Source: an uncultured Lachnospiraceae bacterium (GTDB taxonomy: Bacteria > Bacillota > Clostridia > Lachnospirales > Lachnospiraceae). Taken from it: a stretch of 64,000 nucleotides of DNA. Below are positions 17,765 through 26,551 of this stretch, one piece after another. The position numbers and the translations under genes were made by a program. Numbering within the stretch: position 1 is the stretch's first letter; every line of letters begins with the position of its first letter. The stretch spans positions 163,624-227,623 of the forward strand of contig CANQMR010000001.1 of assembly GCA_947625015.1 (NCBI GenBank), given 5' to 3'. Under the pieces are notes generated by a model. It saw nothing but the letters and a program-made list of their open reading frames with translations, searched no databases and was not told the origin of the DNA.

Positions 17765-18556
17765 TTAGTTAGACTTTTTAAACAACTTGGATAATTTCTT
17801 GAAAAAACCGGAATCGTTTAAGTCTAAGAAGTCGACTTCTTCACCCAGTATCCGCTTGCAGATGTTAAAATAAGCCTGACCTGCCAGGGAATTGTCGCCG
17901 ACAAGCGGCTGTCCCTGATTGGTAGAGATGACAATATTTTCATCATCCGGTACGGCGCCGATTAAATCAATGGCAAGAATCTCCACTACATCTTCAATGG
18001 ACATCATTTCTCCCCGCTTTACCATATCCATGCGGATCCGGTTTACAATCAGGTCGGCCTTTTTGATGTCGTTGGCCTCTAATAAGCCGATAATCCGGTC
18101 TGCATCCCGGATAGCCGACACCTCAGGGGTTGTCACAATCAACGCCCGGTCGGCGGCGGCAATGGCGTTCTTAAAGCCCTGCTCAATTCCTGCGGGACAA
18201 TCTAAAAGAATATAGTCAAATTCTTTTTTTAACTCCTCAACCAGTTTTTTCATCTGCTCCGGCGTAACCGAAGTCTTATCCTTGGTCTGGGCGGAAGGAA
18301 GCAAAAACAGGTTCGGATACGTCTTATCCTTAATCAACGCCTGCTTATAGCGGCAGTTTCCCTCTACCACGTCTACCAGATTATAGACGATACGGTTTTC
18401 AAGCCCCATGACAACATCCAGATTACGCAGTCCGATATCTGTGTCAATCAACACCACCTTCTTATCCAGCTTTGCCAATCCGGTTCCTACATTCGCCGTT
18501 GTAGTGGTCTTACCTACACCACCCTTTCCTGATGTGATTACAATTACTTCACTCAT
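17765..18556 (-). CDS. minD: Septum site-determining ATPase MinD
   Basis: Deviant Walker A GKGGVGKTTTTANVG and MinD core; C-terminal amphipathic FFKKLSKLFKKS. Confidence 0.97.
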   Translation of the reverse strand: MSEVIVITSGKGGVGKTTTTANVGTGLAKLDKKVVLIDTDIGLRNLDVVMGLENRIVYNLVDVVEGNCRYKQALIKDKTYPNLFLLPSAQTKDKTSVTPEQMKKLVEELKKEFDYILLDCPAGIEQGFKNAIAAADRALIVTTPEVSAIRDADRIIGLLEANDIKKADLIVNRIRMDMVKRGEMMSIEDVVEILAIDLIGAVPDDENIVISTNQGQPLVGDNSLAGQAYFNICKRILGEEVDFLDLNDSGFFKKLSKLFKKSN

Positions 18557-18577
18557 TTTTTATCCTCCCTAAATTTA

Positions 18578-19375
18578 TTAAAAGTGAATATTCTGTATTG
18601 CTGTTTTCGTGATAGGTTCAATACAGATTTGATTATCCACAATCAATGCAATCATTGTCTCCTGTTTTATTTTTCCTACCCGTTTGGTATCGGCGCTTCT
18701 GGCTATAATATCGGCTATCTGTATCTGAATCGGCTCCATGGAAAGAGCTAACACAAAGGAGTTGGGGTTGCCGTTGCTTCCGGCAATCACACTACCCTTT
18801 AGTGCGCCGATAATTACGATATTGCCCCCGGCAATTACGGTTGCGCCCGGATTCACATCACCGATGATAACCAAAGAATCCTTCGTTTCTAATGTTTGTC
18901 CGGAACGGAGCGTGCCTTTATAAAATAAGCCTGTATTATTATCCTGCATACCGGCTGCATCTGTCAATGTCTCTGTAAATATTGGTTCCGGCTCCTTAAG
19001 TTCCGACAGGTTTTCCAATCCGGGAACATTAATCTGCGTATCCGCTAAAACGGGTTCCTCCTGCAAACTTGTCATGTTCTCCTCTTTTTTCCTAAGCTGA
19101 TAAAAGGCCTTTTCTAAATCGGAATTTTCTTCCATGACATATTGGATATTTAATTTTGAACTTTCCCGGATTACAGTTAACGCCTGATCCAGTTCCTCAT
19201 TGGTCAATTCCCTGCCTTCAAAAGTTACCGCTAACTGTTTGTCGCTGTCAAAGAATTTTTCCGACTGTTTCAGCTTATCCTTAAGTTCTTCTAACAAATC
19301 GGGAAAATCCATATCCCTATCCATCACAATGGATATGCCGTATCGGTTTCCCTTAATAATTACCGTATTTTTCAT
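18578..19375 (-). CDS. minC: Septum site-determining protein MinC
   Basis: TLRSGQTLETKDSLVIIGDVNPGATVIAGGNIVIIGALKGSVIAG beta-helix. MKNTVIIKG start preferred. Confidence 0.93.
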   Translation of the reverse strand: MKNTVIIKGNRYGISIVMDRDMDFPDLLEELKDKLKQSEKFFDSDKQLAVTFEGRELTNEELDQALTVIRESSKLNIQYVMEENSDLEKAFYQLRKKEENMTSLQEEPVLADTQINVPGLENLSELKEPEPIFTETLTDAAGMQDNNTGLFYKGTLRSGQTLETKDSLVIIGDVNPGATVIAGGNIVIIGALKGSVIAGSNGNPNSFVLALSMEPIQIQIADIIARSADTKRVGKIKQETMIALIVDNQICIEPITKTAIQNIHF

Positions 19376-19388
19376 AATCTGCCTCCGC

Positions 19389-22256
19389 TTAGTCTGCCAT
19401 GTTGACATTACCGGTAATGGATGCGTTTTCCAATTTCTCCGGGTCAAAATAATAGGCATATATAAATCCGGCTAATTCCTCTGCATTACCGGAGGAATAA
19501 CCGTATGGAATAACTGTTGTAACCGATATCTCCGGCCTGTTGAACGGCGCATAGGACACAAACAGCGCATGTGCCGGTCTTGCCAGATTCTCCTCTGCCG
19601 TACCGGTCTTGCCTGCCACATCTACATCAATCTGGTTAATCAGCATTTCCTCCGGCGTATGGTTTTGCACAACCCGGCGCATACCGTTATGGACAGTATT
19701 CCACAAAGCAGGATCAATATCCACAGTTCCATGAACCGTATGGGGATTATCGTAAGTGACTTCTCCGTCTAAGGTCTTAATCTGCTGGATAATGCTTAAA
19801 TCATAACAGGTGCCGTCGGCGGCAATGGTAGTTACATAACGGGAAAGCTGTGTCGGCGTGTAGGAATTGGTTCCCTGCCCGATAGCGCTTCGGATAACGG
19901 TCTCGTCAGAGACATTGGGATCAATCTCATCTAACTCAATGCCGGAATTGGTATCTAATCCAAACAGCGACGCATATTTGGAAAGTTTTGCCAATCCATC
20001 CGAATCTGAAAAATGTTCATCTCCACCGCCCAAACGGTATCCCACCTCATAGAAAAAGTAGTTGCAGGAAACCTCTAAGGCTTCTTCGATGCCAATTATA
20101 CCATGTTTTCCGGGATATAGCCAACATTTTGGCGGCGGGTCGGCCTTGGTAAAAATTCCCTGCGCATCAATCATGGTATCCAGCTGAATGGCGTTTTCTG
20201 ACACGCCTGCAATGGTTGTCAGCATCTTATAGGTGGAACCCGGCGCCGTTCTCTGCTGGGTAGCCCGGTTGTACAAGGGCTTGGTCTTATCGGCAATCAG
20301 CTTAGCATAATATTCCGGTTCAACCGAATTGGTAAGCCGGTTATTGTCGTAGCTGGGATAACTCACTAACGCAAGAACATTTCCGTTATGCACATCCGTA
20401 ATTACCACAGAACCTTCGCAGGGGTCTAAGGCAAGCTGGGCCGGAGTAATCTCTAAATTGCTGATTTTTCTCCGGATAAATTTGTAATCGGAAAGGCTGC
20501 CCGCCGTAAAATCGGCATAATCCTTATCTTCTTTCTCATCTAACACGCCCTGCTCGAATAAAATATATATTACCTGGGTGCCGCTGACATTTTTGGATTT
20601 AATCATATATTTCATAATCAGCTTATCAAATTCCGTATCTTTGGAAAGCACCTTTTCCAAATAATCTACCAGCGCATGATATACTTCCTCCGAATCATAG
20701 TAATCACTGGATATCTCAAAAGGCGTAATGTCCATCGCGCCCTGATTGATGGCATACTGCAAAAAGGTCCCTAAAGATATGTTGCCGGCAACATATTCCT
20801 TATAGGTCTCGTCTGTGCTTTCAATGCGCTTGGCGTCATAGATTCCCGCTTCGGAGAGATAAGTGTAGATATACTGCATATAAGCGGTATATTCCTTATC
20901 GAGGTTATTAATCGCCGTATTTTCCTCTAACATAATCTGCCGGATTCTCGATAATACGCTGTCCCTTTCTGAATTAAGCTGTTCATTGACTGCCTGTTCA
21001 TTAGGGCCTGCGTCCGCCGCACCTAAATGGGTAATATCCAGCGCATTGTTGTCAAAAAGGGCATAATACACATCAGAGATTGGAATATGCTTATCTCTTA
21101 CGGTCTGTTCCTCATCTTTATCCTTGTCTTCCTTGAGTTCCTTTTCCGTAATATTGGTAAGCAGCACGTTGGCAATCTCTTTTTCCAGCGTATCATAGCA
21201 ATATTTCTGCAATTCGGAATCAATGGTCAGATAAATATCCTGACCGGCCACAGAATCCTCCTGATTCGTCCGCTCGATAATCTTTCCCATATTATCAACA
21301 TAGATTTCCTCAATACCGTTGGTTCCCCGAAGGGTACTCTCATACCGCTGCTCCAATCCGGTTTTTCCAATCATATCGTTATTGCTGTACTGATTCTTCT
21401 CTGACAATTCTTCGTTGTACTCTTTCATCTCATCGGTAGAGATTGCGCCGATATAACCAATGATGTGGGCAAAGTATTCCGCATCATTATAGACTCTGAT
21501 GGAATCCACAACCACGCTGATTCCCATTAAGTCCGCACTGTTTTCATTTAACTCCGCCACGCTGCTGTCGCTGATATCGCGGGCAATCGTCACCGGAATA
21601 TACTGCTGGTAGCGATTTAGCCAGAGGGCGTAACGCACCTCCACAATCTTAAACGCATCCTGTCCGCTGTATTCATCGGACACAGCAAATAAATCCTTTC
21701 CGGCCAGATAATCAAACACCTCTGCCGCAGTGTCGTCCTTTTGGCTGTCATCTAAATTATCCGCAGAGCCCACTCCGTAGACTTCCGCTAAAAACCGGAG
21801 CTTCTCCGCATCGGAAGAAGTATTAAACCGGACATTGCCGCCCTTATCCATAATCATAGGGAAATCCACCCGGATACTGTCGCCATTTTTCTCTAAGATC
21901 TGTATCGTGCGGTGTACAATGGAATTTTTCAGGGAATTTTCCGAAACCCCATTCTCCGCCGCAATCTCCGTAAGCTTGGAACTGTTTTCAAAGGTAACGG
22001 AATAGGCGAGCTGGTTATAGGCTAACAGCTTGCCGTTGCAGTCGTAAATGTTCCCGCGGGACGCCTCTACCGTCAAGGTCTTCTTAGATTTGTAAGTAAA
22101 ATTATTGAGATGTTCCTCACCCTCGATAATCTGGAGCTTAAACAGCCGCACAGCTAACATGGAAAAAAGAATGAACATCACAACCGAAACAATAAACAGG
22201 CGATGGGAAATATATTCAATTATATATTCTTGCATTGCGCGTAAGAATTCTTTCAT
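19389..22256 (-). CDS. mrdA: Penicillin-binding protein 2 (elongasome transpeptidase) with large insertion
   Basis: N-terminal TM, ASRGNIYDCNGKLLA, STYK (TAPGSTYKML), SxN (SCNYF), KTGTAE. Confidence 0.93.
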   Translation of the reverse strand: MKEFLRAMQEYIIEYISHRLFIVSVVMFILFSMLAVRLFKLQIIEGEEHLNNFTYKSKKTLTVEASRGNIYDCNGKLLAYNQLAYSVTFENSSKLTEIAAENGVSENSLKNSIVHRTIQILEKNGDSIRVDFPMIMDKGGNVRFNTSSDAEKLRFLAEVYGVGSADNLDDSQKDDTAAEVFDYLAGKDLFAVSDEYSGQDAFKIVEVRYALWLNRYQQYIPVTIARDISDSSVAELNENSADLMGISVVVDSIRVYNDAEYFAHIIGYIGAISTDEMKEYNEELSEKNQYSNNDMIGKTGLEQRYESTLRGTNGIEEIYVDNMGKIIERTNQEDSVAGQDIYLTIDSELQKYCYDTLEKEIANVLLTNITEKELKEDKDKDEEQTVRDKHIPISDVYYALFDNNALDITHLGAADAGPNEQAVNEQLNSERDSVLSRIRQIMLEENTAINNLDKEYTAYMQYIYTYLSEAGIYDAKRIESTDETYKEYVAGNISLGTFLQYAINQGAMDITPFEISSDYYDSEEVYHALVDYLEKVLSKDTEFDKLIMKYMIKSKNVSGTQVIYILFEQGVLDEKEDKDYADFTAGSLSDYKFIRRKISNLEITPAQLALDPCEGSVVITDVHNGNVLALVSYPSYDNNRLTNSVEPEYYAKLIADKTKPLYNRATQQRTAPGSTYKMLTTIAGVSENAIQLDTMIDAQGIFTKADPPPKCWLYPGKHGIIGIEEALEVSCNYFFYEVGYRLGGGDEHFSDSDGLAKLSKYASLFGLDTNSGIELDEIDPNVSDETVIRSAIGQGTNSYTPTQLSRYVTTIAADGTCYDLSIIQQIKTLDGEVTYDNPHTVHGTVDIDPALWNTVHNGMRRVVQNHTPEEMLINQIDVDVAGKTGTAEENLARPAHALFVSYAPFNRPEISVTTVIPYGYSSGNAEELAGFIYAYYFDPEKLENASITGNVNMAD

Positions 22257-22260
22257 TCTG

Positions 22261-22764
22261 CTATTCCGCCTCTTTTACCTTTTTCAGACGCAAATTAATG
22301 CGAACCAGTATCTTATAGAAAAACAGTGTGATTAATATGGTATACATCATCTCCGGCAGGATGACATCCGCTAAGTAATTGCCAAAATCCAGCCGGTTCC
22401 GAAGTAAAAAATATACCGCATATACAATTACATTAAAGAAAATTTCATTCAGCGTAATCATCAGCATGGGTAAAAGCACATCTTCCACATAGTAAATACG
22501 GTGAAAGAATCCGTTGATATAACCCATGGTCATGTAGATAAAAGCAAAGGGACCTAAATATTTTCCAAAGAAAATGTCAATGAGCAGGCCGGAGAAAAAA
22601 CCGACCAAAAGCCCCTCTCTTCGTCCCCGCATCAGTCCAAAGGACATGGTTACAATCAACAAAAGATTAGGCACAGTACCGGATAACTCCAGATAATGGA
22701 ATACGGTAGACTGGCACAAAAAACATACAATTATGATGATTCCAATGGTAATGCATCTTTTCAT
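22261..22764 (-). CDS. mreD: Rod-shape determining protein MreD
   Basis: Small polytopic protein between mreC and pbp2 (FFSGLLIDIFFGKYLGPFAFIYMTMGYING). Confidence 0.9.
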   Translation of the reverse strand: MKRCITIGIIIIVCFLCQSTVFHYLELSGTVPNLLLIVTMSFGLMRGRREGLLVGFFSGLLIDIFFGKYLGPFAFIYMTMGYINGFFHRIYYVEDVLLPMLMITLNEIFFNVIVYAVYFLLRNRLDFGNYLADVILPEMMYTILITLFFYKILVRINLRLKKVKEAE

Positions 22765-22767
22765 ATA

Positions 22768-23880
22768 TTATTCCCCATTTTCCGGTTCGCTTTCTGCGTT
22801 TCCGTCATTTGACGGACGGTCCTCATTTTCTGATGGTTCATCACCGGACGTCCCATTGTCTGACGTCTCGTCTTCAGACGCCCCGTTCTCTGATGTTTCC
22901 CCCTCTGTCGGTTCGCCGCCCGTCTCCCCGTTATCTTCCTGCGTATCTTCCTCACCGGGCGCAGAGACAGGACTGCCGTTATCATCCTGCGTAGACTGTA
23001 AGCTGTCGTAAATATTTTTGTTGTCTGAGCCAATCTTGTAATCGGCTTTCAACTCCATTATGACCAATACCTCCCGCAGGTTCCGGAAGTCCACTACGGG
23101 TATGCACTTTGCGGATTCCGTCAGGTTATTGGCGTCCATGGTCACATCCGTAATATAACCAATCAAAAGTCCCGGCAGAAATTTGTTGCTGACATGGGAC
23201 GTCACCAATTCCGCGCCTTCTTCAATGGGATCGGATTTATTAATATAGCCCACCTGAATATATCCCTCTTTCATCAGGGATAAATCTCCGGATACGGTAC
23301 AAAGCGTTTCCGTTCCGGAAATGGTCGCACTGACACTGCTGTTGTCATCGATAATGGAGCGCACCTTGGCGTAGCCTTTGCCCACCTCGGTCACAATTCC
23401 GGCCAGACCGCTGCCGGCCAATACATTACAGCCCACCTTGACTCCATCCTCCTCGCCCTTGTCGATGACAAAAGTGTAAAACCAGTTGGTGGAATCTGTG
23501 GCAATGACTCTGGCGCCTAAGGTATTATAATCGCCGTACTGCTCCTTTAAGTTCAAAAGCTCCTGTAGGCGCTTCAATTCGTAGTTCTCCTGTTCATAGA
23601 CCTTAATCTGGGAAGAATATTCGGCCAGCTTCTCCTGTAAGCCTTTGTTTTCTTCTAACAGGGCATTCTTGTCCTTCTGGTAGCTCACCTGATCGTAAAT
23701 GGAGGCTCCCACCTCATTGACTCCGGACTGCATCGGGGTAATCAGTGCGCTGGTTACCGCCTTCAGCGGAGAAAACTTGTCCTCAAACAATATGGAGAGC
23801 AACAGTAAAATTACACAGATAAATGCCATAAACAGATATATATATTTGGGTGGAATTATTTTCTTGTCATGAAAATCCAT
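22768..23880 (-). CDS. mreC: Rod-shape determining protein MreC with acidic repeat tail
   Basis: TM plus coiled coil, then VIATDSTNWFYTFVIDKGEEDGVKVGCNVLAGSGLAGIVTEVG. Confidence 0.95.
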   Translation of the reverse strand: MDFHDKKIIPPKYIYLFMAFICVILLLLSILFEDKFSPLKAVTSALITPMQSGVNEVGASIYDQVSYQKDKNALLEENKGLQEKLAEYSSQIKVYEQENYELKRLQELLNLKEQYGDYNTLGARVIATDSTNWFYTFVIDKGEEDGVKVGCNVLAGSGLAGIVTEVGKGYAKVRSIIDDNSSVSATISGTETLCTVSGDLSLMKEGYIQVGYINKSDPIEEGAELVTSHVSNKFLPGLLIGYITDVTMDANNLTESAKCIPVVDFRNLREVLVIMELKADYKIGSDNKNIYDSLQSTQDDNGSPVSAPGEEDTQEDNGETGGEPTEGETSENGASEDETSDNGTSGDEPSENEDRPSNDGNAESEPENGE

Positions 23881-23894
23881 GCATACACCATCCT

Positions 23895-24158
23895 TTATAT
23901 AAATCGATACACAATAATTGCAATAATCAAGCCAATGATACTGGCAATATTAATCGTGATTGTCAGGCCAAAGGTCAAAACCAGTATGCCTAAATCCAAT
24001 ACAAGCGGAGAGGTCAGCCCAAAGGTATTCCCATAACCTAACCAGCTCAAAAAACTTATCTTAGAGGCAAGGGTTCCAAGATATCCTCCAAGAACGATGC
24101 CGCATAATAAAATAACGACGAGTATCCAATTATTCTTGCGTGAATTACCAACTGCCAT
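23895..24158 (-). CDS. DUF4321-like small membrane protein
   Basis: 87 aa, two or more TM segments (GIVLGGYLGTLASKISFLSWLGYGNTFGLTSP); position next to mreC. Confidence 0.7.
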   Translation of the reverse strand: MAVGNSRKNNWILVVILLCGIVLGGYLGTLASKISFLSWLGYGNTFGLTSPLVLDLGILVLTFGLTITINIASIIGLIIAIIVYRFI

Positions 24159-24254
24159 AGCGTAAAACTCCTTTTATCCTGATATGCAGAAAATCGCATT
24201 AAATAATAATACCATATTTCGGTAATTTCTACAAGTTTCCTTTCAATTCTTCCT

Positions 24255-25553
24255 TCATTCTTTTTCAAACGCCCATAATCCCTTTTTTTCCAACTGGGCT
24301 AAGGATTTCATAATTCCGAATTTGGCGTGGTGATAGGAAAGCCCTCCCTGAAAATACACCGTATAGGGGTCGCGCATGGGCGCGTCGGCAGATAATTCAA
24401 TGGACGCACCGGATATAAAGGCTCCGGCCGCCATAATCACATCACAGTCATATCCTGGCATGGCCCATGGTGTTGGCGTAACATGGGAATCCACCGGAGC
24501 CGCATACTGTATGCCCTCGCAAAACGCCACTACCTTTTCCGGATCGTGGAAGGTGACTGCCTGAATAATGTCATGTCGTTCTTCCGCCGCCGCAGGGTTA
24601 CATGCAAAGCCCAGCCGTTCATAGAGCGTGGCGGCAAAAATAGCCCCTTTCAGGGCGCCGTTTACCACCTGGGGCGCCTGAAACAGCCCCTGGAAAAATT
24701 CCCGGTTTACATTTAAGGTTGCGCCTACCTCGCCCCCTAATCCCGGAGCGGTCAGACGGTAGTAAGCGTTTTCCACACACTCCTTCGTACCGCAGATATA
24801 GCCGCCAATGGGAGCAAGCCCGCCGCCCGGATTCTTAATCAGGGAGCCGACCACCATATCCGCCCCCACATCTGAGGGCTCCGTAAGCTCCACAAATTCG
24901 CCGTAGCAGTTATCCACCATGCAGATGATATCCGGATTGATTTTCTTGATAAAGGCAATCAATTCCCCAATCTGCGCCACAGAAAATGTAGGTCTGGTGA
25001 GATACCCTTTCGAGCGCTGGATAGAGGCCAGTTTCGTCTTAGGCGTGATCGCCTTTTTGATTGCGTCATAGTCAAATTCCCCATTTTCCAAAAGCTCTAC
25101 CTGCTTATAGGTAACTCCGTACTCAGAAAGAGAGCCCTTAGAGGGACGGATACCGATTATCTCCTCCATAGTGTCATAAGGTCTTCCCACAGGGGAAAGC
25201 AGCTCGTCTCCCGGCCTTAAGTTGGCTGACAGGGCCAAAGCCAGGGCATGGGTTCCACAGGTGATTTGGGAACGGACCAAAGCGGCTTCGGTTCCAAAAA
25301 TATCCGCATACACCTTTTCTAGTGTTTCCCTTCCTAAGTCATTATATCCATATCCCGTAGTGGGCGCAAAATGCGCCTCGGCCACCCGATTTTTCTGCAT
25401 GGCCCGAAGGACCTTTAACTGGTTACATTCCGTTATCCGGTCAATCCGTTCAAAACGTTCCTTTAACGAAGCCTCCACATCCTGACACAGGGCAAATACC
25501 TCTTTGGAAATGCCCATTTTTTCATAAGCCTGTTGTAAATCTGCGCTGTTCAC
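24255..25553 (-). CDS. PLP-dependent methionine gamma-lyase-family / YnbB-type protein
   Basis: PLP-enzyme fold, SKGYLTRPTFSV, VDNCYGEFVE, SLIKNPGGGLAPIGGYICG. GTG start at 25553 is 7 nt from AGGAGG. Confidence 0.9.
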   Translation of the reverse strand: MNSADLQQAYEKMGISKEVFALCQDVEASLKERFERIDRITECNQLKVLRAMQKNRVAEAHFAPTTGYGYNDLGRETLEKVYADIFGTEAALVRSQITCGTHALALALSANLRPGDELLSPVGRPYDTMEEIIGIRPSKGSLSEYGVTYKQVELLENGEFDYDAIKKAITPKTKLASIQRSKGYLTRPTFSVAQIGELIAFIKKINPDIICMVDNCYGEFVELTEPSDVGADMVVGSLIKNPGGGLAPIGGYICGTKECVENAYYRLTAPGLGGEVGATLNVNREFFQGLFQAPQVVNGALKGAIFAATLYERLGFACNPAAAEERHDIIQAVTFHDPEKVVAFCEGIQYAAPVDSHVTPTPWAMPGYDCDVIMAAGAFISGASIELSADAPMRDPYTVYFQGGLSYHHAKFGIMKSLAQLEKKGLWAFEKE

Positions 25554-25573
25554 TGTTCTTCCTCCTGCAACAA

Positions 25574-26536
25574 TTAAATGATCCCTTTTTCCTTCATTGT
25601 ATCTAACATAAATTCCAATATTTCTTCCTCTGAAGAAAAGGCATTCTTCTGTACCCATGTCACATCGCGTTCCCGGCGGAACCATGTAAGCTGACGCTTT
25701 GCAAAATGTCTGGTATCCCGCTTTAGGATATAAACCGCCTCCTCTAAGGAGCACTCTCCATTTAAATAAGCGATGATTTCTTTATAGCCTAATCCCTGCA
25801 TGGAAACCATATCCAGCCGGCAGCCGTATGCCAAAAGACCTTCCACCTCTTTTACCAGTCCTTCCTCTAACATATGGTCCACTCTCTTTTCTATCCGCTC
25901 ATATAAAAGCGCCCGGTCGTCGTTTAAGACAAAATACGCAAAATGATAGGGGGAAAGGCGGTTTTTCTGTTCTTCGTTGTGCCGGGAAATAGGATAACCG
26001 GTATCGTGGTAAAATTCCAACGCCCGTATGGTCCGTTTTACATTATTCTCATGGATTGCCGTATAGGATTCCGGATCGATATCCCGAAGGCGTTCGTGGA
26101 GAGCGTGGGCGCCGTTTTGCTCATAATAATCCGTAAGCTCTTTCCGGTAATCCGAAACCCTTGTCTCCTGAAAGTCAATATCGTAAAGCAATGCCTGAAT
26201 ATAAAAGCCGGTTCCCCCTGCCACAATGGGTATTTTCCCCCGGCTGTATATGTCCGCTAACGCCTCCTTCGCCATGGCTTTGAAGGCCACCACATCAAAA
26301 TCCTCCGTCGGGTCTAATACATCAATGAGATGATGAGGGATTCCCCGCATTTCCTCCGGTTTAATCTTAGCCGTACCGATATCCATGCGCCGGTATACCT
26401 GCATGGAGTCTGCCGATATAATCTCCCCATTGACCGCCTCGGCCAGTTTCAGGGACAACTCCGTCTTTCCCACAGCGGTGGGGCCTGTCAGTATAATAAG
26501 AGGTTTTTTTTCTGCGCTTGTTTCCATTGGTCTCAC
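25574..26536 (-). CDS. miaA: tRNA dimethylallyltransferase
   Basis: LTGPTAVGKTELSLKLA, SADSMQVYRRMDIGTAK, PHHLIDVLDP, VAGGTGFYIQALLY. Confidence 0.97.
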   Translation of the reverse strand: MRPMETSAEKKPLIILTGPTAVGKTELSLKLAEAVNGEIISADSMQVYRRMDIGTAKIKPEEMRGIPHHLIDVLDPTEDFDVVAFKAMAKEALADIYSRGKIPIVAGGTGFYIQALLYDIDFQETRVSDYRKELTDYYEQNGAHALHERLRDIDPESYTAIHENNVKRTIRALEFYHDTGYPISRHNEEQKNRLSPYHFAYFVLNDDRALLYERIEKRVDHMLEEGLVKEVEGLLAYGCRLDMVSMQGLGYKEIIAYLNGECSLEEAVYILKRDTRHFAKRQLTWFRRERDVTWVQKNAFSSEEEILEFMLDTMKEKGII

Positions 26537-26551
26537 ATCCTGCTATCCAAA

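Noticed and set aside
22807-22896. CRISPR-like repeat array
   Set aside because: Short tandem coding repeats in frame within mreC, without spacers; not CRISPR.
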